DNA of 12,931 nucleotides from NCBI GenBank assembly GCA_017853915.1, contig JAFMIS010000029.1, forward strand, positions 1 through 12,931, read 5' to 3'. Both the position numbers and the translations under genes were made by a program. The notes beneath the pieces are model-generated. The model was not told the DNA's origin and made no database searches. It was given only the letters and a program-made list of their open reading frames with translations. This DNA comes from a bacterium. Lineage in GTDB: Bacteria; Bdellovibrionota_C; UBA2361; OMII01. Of the stretch, positions 6,732 through 12,931 are shown piece by piece. Each line of letters starts with the position of its first letter. Position 1 is the first letter of the stretch.

Positions 6732-6761
6732 TCCGCCTCCGGCAAGCCTACGGCGGACAGG
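6732..6761 (+). repeat. 30-bp interspersed element, family B (copy B2)
   Basis: It sits between codons for GFDL and WRSDLFHH of the transposase. It shares 23 of 30 bases with copy B1 (7220-7249) in the same orientation, and its ends TCCGCC.../...GGCGGA are inverted repeats. Removing exactly 30 bases leaves the reading frame continuous. Confidence 0.75.
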
Positions 6762-6801
6762 TAGGTCAAAGCCCGTATGATCCTGAGAGAGGATCTGCGC
6801 T

Positions 6802-6824
6802 GCTCGGCTGAGCCTGTCGAAGCC
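6802..6824 (+). repeat. 23-bp interspersed element, family A (copy A5)
   Basis: It contains the core TGAGCCTGTCGAA. Removing 23 bases restores DDVAQILSQDHTGFD in the transposase, matching the expected family spacing; with the element present the frame shifts. Confidence 0.7.
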
Positions 6825-6961
6825 ACATCATCGTCAGTGATAAGCTCTTGCTTGTAGAGTTGCGCGAGCAACCGTTTAGCGAATGCTTCTTCGATTGCTT
6901 GAAGATCTACGTCAGAGAACCTGGTAAAGACGCCGTCCTTCCAGCATCCATCGGCGAGAAG

Positions 6962-6986
6962 TCGTTCGACCGAGCTCACGCCGAGG
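6962..6986 (-). repeat. 25-bp interspersed element, family A (copy A4)
   Basis: Inserted one codon after the HUH motif HPHLH. On the minus strand it reads CGGCGTGAGCTCGGTCGAAC within the unit; the same string with one difference occurs in copy A2. Removal of 25 bases joins HLHG to LLADGCWKDG. Confidence 0.75.
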
Positions 6987-7219
6987 TCCGTGCAGGTGCG
7001 GATGATAGTTTGACGCCTCACCGGCAGTCTGTACGGTGAAGGCAGTAGCGAGCTCACGATCATCCCGACCGAGCACTTGAGATAGTGACTCCCAAGCAGC
7101 ATGAAAGAGGATGGTGTTGAGCTTTCGGTCGTACTTGAAGAAGACTCTCAAGCGTTTTGGGATGCTAAAGACGGTATGGCGATGGGGGACATCTTCGATG
7201 ACCTCGTTGTAAATAGGCT

Positions 7220-7249
7220 TCCGACTTCGCCAAGGCTACGTCGGATAAG
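7220..7249 (+). repeat. 30-bp interspersed element, family B (copy B1)
   Basis: Imperfect palindrome CCGAC...GTCGG around GCCAAGGC. Removing exactly 30 bases joins AVKFAE to PIYNEVIEDVPHRH in frame. It matches B2 at 23 of 30 positions and the copy at about 12081-12110 (opposite strand) at most positions of its core. Confidence 0.75.
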
Positions 7250-7307
7250 CCGCAAACTTCACCGCTCTCTTCGCCCCGCAGGAGCGGCACACCCCACGTC
7301 GTTTGTA

Positions 7308-7330
7308 CGGTTAGACAAGCTCACCACAGG
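7308..7330 (-). repeat. 23-bp interspersed element, family A (copy A3)
   Basis: On the minus strand it contains GTGGTGAGCTTGTCTAACC and differs from copy A1 (7620-7642, plus strand) at two of 23 bases, so the two are near-identical and inverted. It splits the codons for the zinc-ribbon segment IAFS / KRRGVC. Confidence 0.75.
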
Positions 7331-7381
7331 AGAGAAGGCTATAAGGAGCGAGTGCTGGCAGCCGTCGCAGTATACCCGAGC

Positions 7382-7418
7382 GGCACCGTTGGGCTGAGCG
7401 TTCGACTGAGCTCACGCC
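7382..7418 (-). repeat. 37-bp interspersed element, family A (copy A2)
   Basis: The longest copy. On the minus strand TGAGC and GCTCA form a stem within TGAGCTCAGTCGAACGCTCA, and the ends are GGC/GCC. Removing 37 bases joins LAHGF directly to ARVYCDGC, the spacing expected in the transposase family. A shorter 19-bp removal also restores the frame, so the right boundary is uncertain. Confidence 0.6.
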
Positions 7419-7619
7419 GAAGCCGTGAGCGAGGATGCCGCAGTTTAAGTATTTGTCGAAGGTCTTCAGTGCCTCGTCGCGGCAGCACCCATAATGATGC
7501 TGGAACCGAGGTTCCCACTGGAACTGTAGGTCATCCCGAGAGAGGTAGACGATCTGGTAGAGGGGAGAGGCTTCGGGGAACGTCTCTTGTAGTGCTGGAG
7601 CTTCTCCTTTGCCTTCTCC

Positions 7620-7642
7620 CCTGTGGTGAGCTTGTCGAACCA
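7620..7642 (+). repeat. 23-bp interspersed element, family A (copy A1)
   Basis: Near-identical (21/23) to copy A3 but on the opposite strand. It lies at the 5' edge of the recognisable transposase coding sequence, so whether it interrupts or precedes the gene cannot be decided. Confidence 0.7.
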
Positions 7643-7830
7643 ACGAGTAGCGCCTGAGCATACAGGCTCGTTCGGGGAGGTGAGACTCGTTCTTGTTTTA
7701 GAATCGGGTAGGAGTGCGTTCAGGTCAGGGTTCAGGGGGGCCGTGCGCCTGCAGCAACGAGGGCTGCATGTGCATGTTGGGGTCCACCCCAGTGTAACAT
7801 TGAGGCTGAGCGGGCGGAACGGCGCTAAGC

Positions 7831-7903
7831 CTGCAAACGTGGTTCTGCAGATAGGAGCGCCCTTACATCAGCTGCTTCTGTCTTCGTTTTTAAAGCAAAG
7901 AAT
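7831..7903 (+). repeat. 73-bp diverged direct repeat, copy 2
   Basis: Ungapped match to 4574-4646, same orientation, 60/73 identical. Here it is also enclosed by GGCGCT/AGCGCC arms (7821-7826 and 7854-7860), forming a hairpin with the inner CTGCA/TGCAG stem. Differences fall 4/4/5 over codon positions of the best open frame, so coding conservation is not indicated. Confidence 0.75.
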
Positions 7904-7916
7904 CTATCAGCGAATC

Positions 7917-8020
7917 GCGCGCGGTCTCTGAGAGAATGAGAGTAAGTGATTGGAATGTTTGCTGTTTGAATGTGATTTAAAAGCATATTTTAGGCGACAA
8001 CCTGCGCGCGGTCTCTGAGA
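7917..8020 (+). repeat. 17-bp direct repeat pair, 87 bp apart, upstream of the OmpA-like gene
   Basis: GCGCGCGGTCTCTGAGA occurs exactly at 7917-7933 and 8004-8020. The segment between is AT-rich (TTGAATGTGATTTAAAAGC then TATTTT) and could hold the gene's promoter, though -35/-10 spacing is not ideal in any reading I tried. Confidence 0.6.
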
Positions 8021-8115
8021 CAACGCGGAGCGGAGCGCGGCTGGGCGAAATTAGGCGCATCTGATTGAACCACCCTTCCATCCTAGTCTCTCGAAGAGAT
8101 CGGGCTGTTTAAAGA

Positions 8116-8134
8116 GAGCCGCTGTGATCGGCTC
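8116..8134 (+). promoter_or_regulatory. Hairpin in the probable 5' UTR of the OmpA-like gene
   Basis: GAGCCG (8116-8121) pairs perfectly with CGGCTC (8129-8134) over a seven-base loop, 56 bases before the start codon. The downstream bases are CAGAGTTTCTTT, not a terminator-grade T-run. A role in mRNA stability, common for outer-membrane protein messages, is inference. Confidence 0.35.
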
Positions 8135-8190
8135 CAGAGTTTCTTTCGCCCAGGGACGATAATGGCCCGGCGTTTTAAGCAGAGGAAATT

Positions 8191-8955
8191 ATGGCAAACG
8201 TAAAAGGCGTTGGGACTACTATCATCATGAGCATGGTGGCGATCGTAGCGTGCGCTGCTCCATTGCAGGCGCAGGATCAGCTTCCTCGAGACAACAGCGC
8301 TGATGACATCGGAGAGTATCATCCTGCTCCCGCATATCGGGAATCTGAATCTCACCCTCTCCGCGTTCTGGCCTACATCGTTCATCCGATTGGCTGGGTG
8401 GCTCGCGAGCTTATCTTTCGCCCGCTGAGTTACTTCGCGTCCTCGACACCGGAGACCCGTGAGGTGATGGGCTATCGAGAGCCCTATGATTATCGCCGGC
8501 CGTCATGTTTCTCGCGTGGCGATGAAGTTCCCGACTGTCGACAGGTGTCGCCCTTTAATTACGACTCAAAGAAATCGGAGGCCGATCTTACTAAGAAGAT
8601 TGTCTACTTTCCGGATGTAAATTTTGATTTCAACAAGCGGACTCTTAATCGTGTTGGCAAAGAGAGAGCCATCGCGGTTTCAAAGATGTTGGCAAACGGC
8701 GAGGCTGTAGACGTCGAGTTGCAAGGCAATGCTGACAAGAGAGGGAGTGACGAGTACAACATGAAGCTCGGTATGGATCGAGCTGAGGCGGTTAAAGCGG
8801 AATTAGTATCACTCGGGATTCCGGCCGCGCGACTATCGACTGTTAGCTTTGGTGAGCGGAAGCCTCTATTTACCGAAGAGGAGGAGTGGGCCTACGCAGC
8901 GAATCGTCGAGTTGAGGTTCACATGACTGGGCAAAAGACGGAAGCTGCCGAGTAG
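8191..8955 (+). CDS. OmpA-family peptidoglycan-binding outer-membrane protein
   Basis: A 254-residue exported protein with a signal peptide (hydrophobic TTIIMSMVAIVACAAPLQA, cleavage after LQA) and a linker to about residue 130. The C-terminal OmpA/Pal domain shows VYFPDVNFDFNKRTL, QGNADKRGSDEYNMKLGMDR, AELVSLGIPAARLSTVSFGE and ANRRVEVHM. Asp of GNAD and Arg of NRRVE are the residues that bind diaminopimelate of peptidoglycan in the family; the usual GHTD is GNAD here. Residues 57-82 (RVLAYIVHPIGWVARELIFRPLSYF, discontinuous in hydrophobicity) could contact a membrane. There is no N-terminal beta-barrel or lipobox, so attachment to the outer membrane is not explained. Start is well supported by AGAGGA at 8181. 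It stands alone and converges on the HTH gene. Confidence 0.9.
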   Translation: MANVKGVGTTIIMSMVAIVACAAPLQAQDQLPRDNSADDIGEYHPAPAYRESESHPLRVLAYIVHPIGWVARELIFRPLSYFASSTPETREVMGYREPYDYRRPSCFSRGDEVPDCRQVSPFNYDSKKSEADLTKKIVYFPDVNFDFNKRTLNRVGKERAIAVSKMLANGEAVDVELQGNADKRGSDEYNMKLGMDRAEAVKAELVSLGIPAARLSTVSFGERKPLFTEEEEWAYAANRRVEVHMTGQKTEAAE

Positions 8956-9211
8956 ATTCTCAAGTTGCCTGCGCGATGACTGGCGACTCATTCCACGAGC
9001 TTTTGCTCTGAGAGCGGGCGTCTGTAGCGCGAGGCGCTCGCAATATGCATCGGGTTGTCGCCGCAAGAGACATCGAACACGATGGCCCACATGTCGTGCG
9101 AGAAGTTTAATGTCCAGTGCTCATTAAAAACACGTCTACATTCTCAGATGTGAATCAAGACAATGGCACCAAAGCCTCAGTTTCGAGCAGTGTCAGTCTT
9201 TAGACGAGCCC

Positions 9212-9928
9212 CTATTGATCGTTGGCGGCGGTTCTGACCTCAATCGTCCGTGAACTTGCTCCTGTAGGAGCCTTTTGAGAGTAGTCAGTTTGCTGCGGAA
9301 TAGCCGTTATCTCAGCGGGAGAGGGGAGTACGCCAATCCACTCCAGGAGGTTTCGCACGGGTGATTTGCGGGCCTCTTGTATCGCGATCAGCTTTCTAAT
9401 CGTCTGGGTCTCTGAGAGCAGCAATATCTGATCCCTGTCAGCTTTTTCCTCTAATTTCTCCACCCGTTCACGCAGCCACCCGCGCTGATTCTTTAGATCC
9501 GCGATCTCGTCGTCCTTGGCGTCGAGGATCCGCTCCTGAATCGATAGAAGGTTTCTTAGGCGCTGATTCTCTGTCTCCAGTGCGCTCTCTTTTGCGGAGG
9601 TTGTTGAGTCCGGAACAGCAGCAGTAGTGAGTGGTGCCTCTTTCGGAGAAGGAGGCGGAGTGAGATCCATCGAACAGGTTTTCAGTTCTTGAGGAACCTC
9701 TTCCTCTACCGGCATCTCCGAATGTGAGGGAGGAGTTGTTTGGGTTTGCGATGAGGGCGCTGCTCCCCCAAATATCTCCAAGATCTGTGATGTTTGAAAT
9801 GTGCGAGTGCCATCCGGCATGGTCTCGATCGCAAGGTATCCCGATTCGCTGAAACGCAACAACGTTCGAGCGGAAACTCCAGCCAAAGCTACTGCCTCTT
9901 GTTCAGAAATTCTCTCTTCGCCTTTCAT
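9212..9928 (-). CDS. MerR-like HTH protein with proline-rich linker and coiled coil
   Basis: A 238-residue protein. Residues 6-54 resemble a MerR-type helix-turn-helix: ISEQEAVALAGVSARTLLRF, then a wing with DGTRTFQTSQILEIF. Residues 55-112 are a disordered Pro/Ser/Thr/Glu linker. Residues 113-185 form a strong coiled coil (ALETENQRLRNLLSIQERIL...LRERVEKLEEKADRDQ), which probably dimerises the protein. A conserved-looking patch SPVRNLLEWIGVLP follows at 189-202, then a loose tail. It lies 8 bp downstream of pyruvate kinase, and its AGAGG ribosome binding site includes the last bases of that gene's TAG, so the two are almost certainly co-translated. DNA binding is inferred; no effector domain or metal-binding cysteines are visible. 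I do not know a named family for the whole architecture. Confidence 0.8.
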   Translation of the reverse strand: MKGEERISEQEAVALAGVSARTLLRFSESGYLAIETMPDGTRTFQTSQILEIFGGAAPSSQTQTTPPSHSEMPVEEEVPQELKTCSMDLTPPPSPKEAPLTTAAVPDSTTSAKESALETENQRLRNLLSIQERILDAKDDEIADLKNQRGWLRERVEKLEEKADRDQILLLSETQTIRKLIAIQEARKSPVRNLLEWIGVLPSPAEITAIPQQTDYSQKAPTGASSRTIEVRTAANDQ

Positions 9929-9936
9929 TACTACCT

Positions 9937-11457
9937 CTACGATTTAAGGAAGCTAAGTTCACGAATCTGAAGGACTGATGTGGAGCCTGGAGTTTGCGTC
10001 GAAAGCCCGCCAGTGACGACCGCTCGCGAGCCGTTTGGGAGACCCTCGCGGGCTTGCACGGCTTGCAGTGCCGACTCAATTTCTCCGTCATGCGTTTCCG
10101 CTGAGCTGAAGGAGATCGGTCTAATTCCCCAGAAGAGGGCCATGCGACGAAGAGTCGTATCCTTACGAGATAGCCCATAGAGCGGTTGCTTAGGGCGATA
10201 TTTCGCGACCAGTCGGGCCGATGTACCGGTTTCGGTGCACGCGATAATCGCGTCGGCGGAAGTCTTAACGGCAGCCGCGCATGCCGCGTAGGCGATCGCG
10301 TCTGGCACGGTATATGAATCTGAGTTGCGCAGGCGAAGCTTGTACTCTTCAAATGCGAATGATTGCTCGGCGGCTAGCGAGATGCGACTGATGTACCGAA
10401 CGCACTCGGCGGGATGCTCACCTATCGCTGTCTCATCAGAGAGCATCACTGCGTCAGCTCCTCCCATAACCGCGGCCGCGATATCTGATACCTCTGCGCG
10501 GGTGGGTCGTACGGATGTAATCATCGAGTGCATCATCTGAGTCGCCACAATAACGGGAATCCCTCTGAAGTTTGCCTCCTCGATTAAGCGTTTTTGAAGC
10601 ATCGGAAGTTGCTCCAGTGGAACTTCCAGTCCGAGGTCTCCACGAGCTACCATGAGGCCATCGGATACCTGAACGATCTCTTCGATGTTTTCGAGGGCGG
10701 CCTTGCGCTCGATCTTCGCGATGATGCCGGTCGACGCTCCCTTGTCGTTGATTATGTGACGGAGCTTAATGATGTCGCTCGCCGCGCGAACAAACGAGAT
10801 AGCTACATAATCCACCCCGTTTTTAATTCCCCAATCGAGATCAGTGAGATCTTTCTTAGTAGTCGCCGGAAGATTTACATCGCTATCAGGAAACGCAATT
10901 CCAACCCGCGATCGAATACGCCCACCTTTGACAACTCGACAGACGACGTGGTCTTGAGTCACCGATTCCGTCATAAGTTCTATCAAGCCGTCCGCGAGCA
11001 AGACGTGATGACCCGGGTGAAGCGTCTGGATCGGGTTAACAGTCTCAACAAAGATGGTCTTAGCATTTGAAAGTCCACCCTCTGCAACGCGAAGTTCTAT
11101 AAGCTGGCCGTCTGATATGGGGCAAAAATCTCCCTCTACATTCGAGATTCTGATCTTGGGGCCTGAGAGATCCTGAAGTATCGCTATCCATGCTCCCATC
11201 TCTGCGGCGATACGGCGCACGTCTTTTAGAACAGCGAGGTGTTCATCATGACTGCCATGCGAGAAGTTAAGTCGAAAAACGTTCGCGCCGGCTTCAATCA
11301 ATTGTTTTATCTTCTCCGGAGAGCGCGACGAGGGCCCCAGGGTTGCCACAACCTTAGTTTTTCGCTGAGCGAGGGATTGTTCGTCGAGAGGATTCTCTCG
11401 TGACCAGAGTTGACTAGTAAGCGATTCAAAGCGAGCGGCGGTTGCCTCGGAATTCAT
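9937..11457 (-). CDS. pyk: Pyruvate kinase
   Basis: The last step of glycolysis: phosphoenolpyruvate + ADP to pyruvate + ATP, cytoplasmic. The 506 residues match the family, with about 30 extra at the N-terminus before TKVVATLGPSSRS. Motifs: FRLNFSHGSH (R62, N64, S66), LQDLSGPKIR, the B domain at about 103-200, the active-site Lys K248 with E250 in IIAKIERKA, metal ligand D274 in ARGDLGLEVP, and T306 in VATQMMHSM, then RPTRAEVSDIAAAV and VMLSDETAIGEHP. Small deviations are MMHSM for the usual MLESM and SDET for SGET; neither removes a catalytic residue. The C-terminal regulatory-type domain (385-506) is present, with GTSARLVAKYRP and SRAVVTGG. Start ATG has GAGG seven bases upstream. It heads an operon with the HTH coiled-coil gene. 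Confidence 0.97.
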   Translation of the reverse strand: MNSEATAARFESLTSQLWSRENPLDEQSLAQRKTKVVATLGPSSRSPEKIKQLIEAGANVFRLNFSHGSHDEHLAVLKDVRRIAAEMGAWIAILQDLSGPKIRISNVEGDFCPISDGQLIELRVAEGGLSNAKTIFVETVNPIQTLHPGHHVLLADGLIELMTESVTQDHVVCRVVKGGRIRSRVGIAFPDSDVNLPATTKKDLTDLDWGIKNGVDYVAISFVRAASDIIKLRHIINDKGASTGIIAKIERKAALENIEEIVQVSDGLMVARGDLGLEVPLEQLPMLQKRLIEEANFRGIPVIVATQMMHSMITSVRPTRAEVSDIAAAVMGGADAVMLSDETAIGEHPAECVRYISRISLAAEQSFAFEEYKLRLRNSDSYTVPDAIAYAACAAAVKTSADAIIACTETGTSARLVAKYRPKQPLYGLSRKDTTLRRMALFWGIRPISFSSAETHDGEIESALQAVQAREGLPNGSRAVVTGGLSTQTPGSTSVLQIRELSFLKS

Positions 11458-12020
11458 TGTAGTACCTCAAAATATCTTCGGTCTCGACTACCTCTCAACG
11501 CTCCCGTACGTTCCCGTTTAAGAAGTATGGGGCTCATTGCGGATCTCACTCCGCGCCGTACAGAGTACAACCGCGTCACGTAAGGCTCACAGGCCAAAAG
11601 GCGGGCGGTTCAGGGTTTTGTCGACACGAGCCGAGAAACTACAGCGGGCTCGCTAAGTTATCCCCGGCACGGGGCATAGAATAAGCTACGGCGGCGGGGT
11701 TTTACAAGGTAGAGAACTGTCAATTTAATAGTGTGATTGCAGGTAGATGCAGCTTCGTTGCCTGGCTGCTTGGCCGAAATCGTTGGCGCTGGGTTGAGTG
11801 TCGGCAACATCGTTTAGATATTGTGGCCAGAGGAGGTGTCGGTGCGCGCCTACATGGCCGAAATGAATGTACATTACTTTTGCGCATTCTCCCTCATTCC
11901 GGGCCTCCTTGAAAGAAACCTCGCTTGTAGAGGCCCTAACAGGGAGGTGAAAAAGGATTTCCTGTTGCGCGTTCCGATGGTTTGGCTGCAACTTCGTTGG
12001 AGCCGCCAAAAAAATCCTCA

Positions 12021-12040
12021 GTGTATCTCAGCGGATACAC
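12021..12040 (+). promoter_or_regulatory. Perfect 7-bp hairpin
   Basis: GTGTATC (12021-12027) pairs with GATACAC (12034-12040) over a six-base loop. It immediately precedes the two family B repeat copies, so it may be part of a structured transcript. No function can be assigned. Confidence 0.4.
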
Positions 12041-12041
12041 C

Positions 12042-12068
12042 TCCGCCTTTGTTGACACTACGGCGAGA
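12042..12068 (+). repeat. Degenerate family B element (copy B4)
   Basis: TCCGCCT at one end and CTACGGCG near the other match B2 (6732-6761); about 17 of the first 24 bases agree while the centre differs. It is the weakest copy, and chance similarity is possible. Confidence 0.35.
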
Positions 12069-12080
12069 CCCTTATGAAGT

Positions 12081-12122
12081 ACGCCTCGACGTAGCTTTAG
12101 CGAAGTCGGGTCCGGTTTTTTT
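12081..12122 (+). repeat. Family B element (copy B3) followed by seven T residues
   Basis: Bases 12086-12110, read on the minus strand, contain CCGACTTCGCTAAAGCTACG, which differs from B1 at two positions. The arms CTCGAC (12085-12090) and GTCGGG (12105-12110) form a six-pair stem, with an inner GCT/AGC pair. Five bases later come seven T (12116-12122), so on the plus strand it could serve as an intrinsic terminator. No plus-strand gene ends nearby. Confidence 0.6.
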
Positions 12123-12455
12123 GTCGACTCCGCCTCCTTTCGCTCAAAACCCTCGAAACGCTCACGACGGAACCTTTTTTCACCACCCTGCTAATGCCAA
12201 ATTCGCCACAGCAACCATTTTCTTCCGCCCTAACTGCCTAATGCAGGATAATCCGAAACTTCGCCGCACCTATTGCCCGTTTACCGGACATCTAACCTCT
12301 CAGGGGGCGCGCCATATGTTTTGGTCGCGCGGACATGGCTAAGTGCTTGAAAGTCGATCTGTTGGACAGGTCTGGTCTTGTTTACCGCCGCGGCTCCCGC
12401 AAAACAGGCGCGCACCGGATTTGTAACTCGTATCGTGAGAGGTAGTTCAGAACGT

Positions 12456-12931
12456 ATGACTTCCCAAGAACTTCAGAAAGACACCACAGAGACCAAATAT
12501 CTAAGCAAGCGAGTGGTTGTGAATGGTCAATTCGTGACTCTTTACAGCATCAACGGGCAGACATGGCTCTCATCGCCTGAGGAGATTCCGGAACTCATGG
12601 CCCGTCTGGATAATGCTCGAATCATGCTTGCCAATCCCGACAAGGCACCTGAGGGGGAAGCACCCAAGGAGGCAAAGAAAGCTCCTGCCGCAGAGCCGGC
12701 ACCAGCTAATCCTAAGCTCGCGCCAAACAAATATCGAATGAAGGGCCCGAAACCAAGACCAATCCTTCGCCAGGGTGGCGTAGCGATCATTGGTACTCCG
12801 ATCGAGCCGATATCGGCCTCTACTACTGTCATGAAGTTCGGCAGCGAGACGGACGAGGTGAAACCTTCGCGCAAAGCTGCTGATTCAAGTAAAGACAAGG
12901 CCAAGATCAAAGCTAAACCGGGAATGCCAAA
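12456..12931 (+). CDS. Lys/Ala/Pro-rich protein of unknown function, 5' part
   Basis: An open frame from ATG 12456 to the window edge (158 codons, no stop). Residues 1-65 look like a small folded domain: KYLSKRVVVNGQFVTLYSIN, then GQTWLSSPEEIPELMARLDN. It is followed by a charged Ala/Pro/Lys linker (APEGEAPKEAKKAPAAEP), a short segment PILRQGGVAIIGTPIEPI, and a basic tail (DSSKDKAKIKAKPG). I do not recognise it. No signal peptide or membrane segment is seen, so it is probably cytoplasmic; the basic tail might bind nucleic acid, which is speculation. The only Shine-Dalgarno-like string (GAGAGG) is about 13 bases before the ATG, so the start is provisional. Codon use and the continuous frame support a real gene over the opposite-strand frame at 12542-12910. 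Confidence 0.7.
   Translation, partial: MTSQELQKDTTETKYLSKRVVVNGQFVTLYSINGQTWLSSPEEIPELMARLDNARIMLANPDKAPEGEAPKEAKKAPAAEPAPANPKLAPNKYRMKGPKPRPILRQGGVAIIGTPIEPISASTTVMKFGSETDEVKPSRKAADSSKDKAKIKAKPGMP

Larger units (their letters stand above)
6378..7661 (-). pseudogene. IS91-like (HUH, Y2) transposase pseudogene with six short insertions
   Basis: Read on the minus strand, pieces in different frames join into an IS91-family transposase, a single-strand DNA transposase. In order: LYQIVYLSRDD, FDKYLNCGILAHGF, a zinc-ribbon region VYCDGC...KRRGVCRSC, EVIEDVPHRHTVFSIPKRLR, VFFKYDRKLNTILFHAAWES, the HUH motif NYHPHLHG, LLADGCWKDGVFTRFSDVDL and KEFVARYIKRT, which holds the likely catalytic Tyr. Six insertions interrupt it (7382-7418, 7308-7330, 7220-7249, 6962-6986, 6802-6824, 6732-6761). 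Removing these 168 bp leaves 1116 bp, a single 372-codon frame with one internal TAG at 6579-6581. After removal the first Cys expected in the zinc ribbon reads Tyr. The usual C-terminal tail seems missing beyond RREFRKT. No intact protein can be made. Family assignment is from memory of conserved motifs. Confidence 0.85.
11458..12455. other. About 1 kb without a convincing gene
   Basis: Open frames on both strands exist (for example 11821-12342 plus, 11725-12009 minus) but have no ribosome binding site or recognisable motif, and the plus one reads through repeat elements. The stretch contains a CCCCG-GCA-CGGGG hairpin near 11662-11674 and similar strings around 11750 and 11985 (GCAGCTTCGTTG / GCAACTTCGTTG). 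It also has a cluster of palindromes at 12021-12122. It must hold the promoter of pyruvate kinase (minus) and of the last gene (plus), but I could not identify either confidently. No tRNA or rRNA was found. Confidence 0.55.

Noticed and set aside
6732..7642. The short repeats as a CRISPR array
   Set aside because: Copies differ in sequence, length and orientation, are irregularly spaced, lie inside a coding remnant, and no cas genes are present.
4574..7903. The 73-bp repeats as integron attC sites or a tRNA attachment site
   Set aside because: No RYYYAAC/GTRRRRY core pair, no integrase gene, and no tRNA-like cloverleaf or TPsiC arm in the window.
7101..7931. Open frames on the plus strand at 7101-7397, 7352-7657 and 7623-7931
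   Set aside because: They are opposite-strand shadows of the transposase pseudogene and its repeats; the minus strand carries the recognisable conserved motifs.
11821..12342. 173-codon plus-strand open frame
   Set aside because: No ribosome binding site, no motif, biased C-rich composition, and it reads straight through two family B repeats and the T-run.
12542..12910. 122-codon minus-strand open frame at the window end
   Set aside because: It opposes the continuous plus-strand frame from 12456, which has more natural codon use and domain-like order; the minus frame is Ala/Ser/Gly-rich as expected of a shadow.

Overview
The window looks like chromosome of a Gram-negative bacterium of moderate GC content. 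It carries an OmpA-type peptidoglycan-binding outer-membrane protein, several exported proteins with cleavable signal peptides, and an exopolysaccharide sugar transferase. I cannot place it in a phylum from sequence alone. A proteobacterial (old 'delta') or similar affiliation is a guess.

Layout. (1) 1-2877: the end of a membrane sugar transferase (+), then three minus-strand genes: an unrecognised exported protein, a receiver-domain response regulator preceded by a 29-codon upstream ORF, and an exported M48-type metalloprotease. (2) 2878-4542: a divergent intergenic leader (18-codon ORF with a perfect ribosome binding site, then a GC-rich hairpin) followed by a two-gene operon overlapping by ATGA: 5-formyltetrahydrofolate cyclo-ligase and a YmdB-family phosphodiesterase. 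(3) 4543-8190: a mosaic accessory region. It holds a diverged 73-bp direct repeat at each side, a cysteine-rich exported protein whose second half is abruptly AT-rich, gene fragments, and a broken IS91-like (HUH, Y2) transposase gene riddled with short interspersed insertions. (4) 8191-11457: the OmpA-family gene (+), facing a minus-strand pair: pyruvate kinase and, 8 bp downstream, a MerR-like HTH plus coiled-coil protein. (5) 11458-12455: about 1 kb with no convincing gene, containing more copies of the short repeats. (6) 12456-end: the start of an unrecognised Lys/Ala/Pro-rich protein, cut by the window edge.

The most notable observation is in region 3. The transposase pseudogene is interrupted by six short insertions (37, 23, 30, 25, 23 and 30 bp as I delimit them) from two sequence families. 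Removing them by hand (168 bp) rejoins the coding sequence from 7661 to 6378 into one frame of 372 codons with a single internal stop. Both members of one family are exactly 30 bp, so this region is a natural record of precise short-element insertion. Further copies of that family lie at about 12042-12110. All identities and lengths were counted by eye and need computational confirmation.
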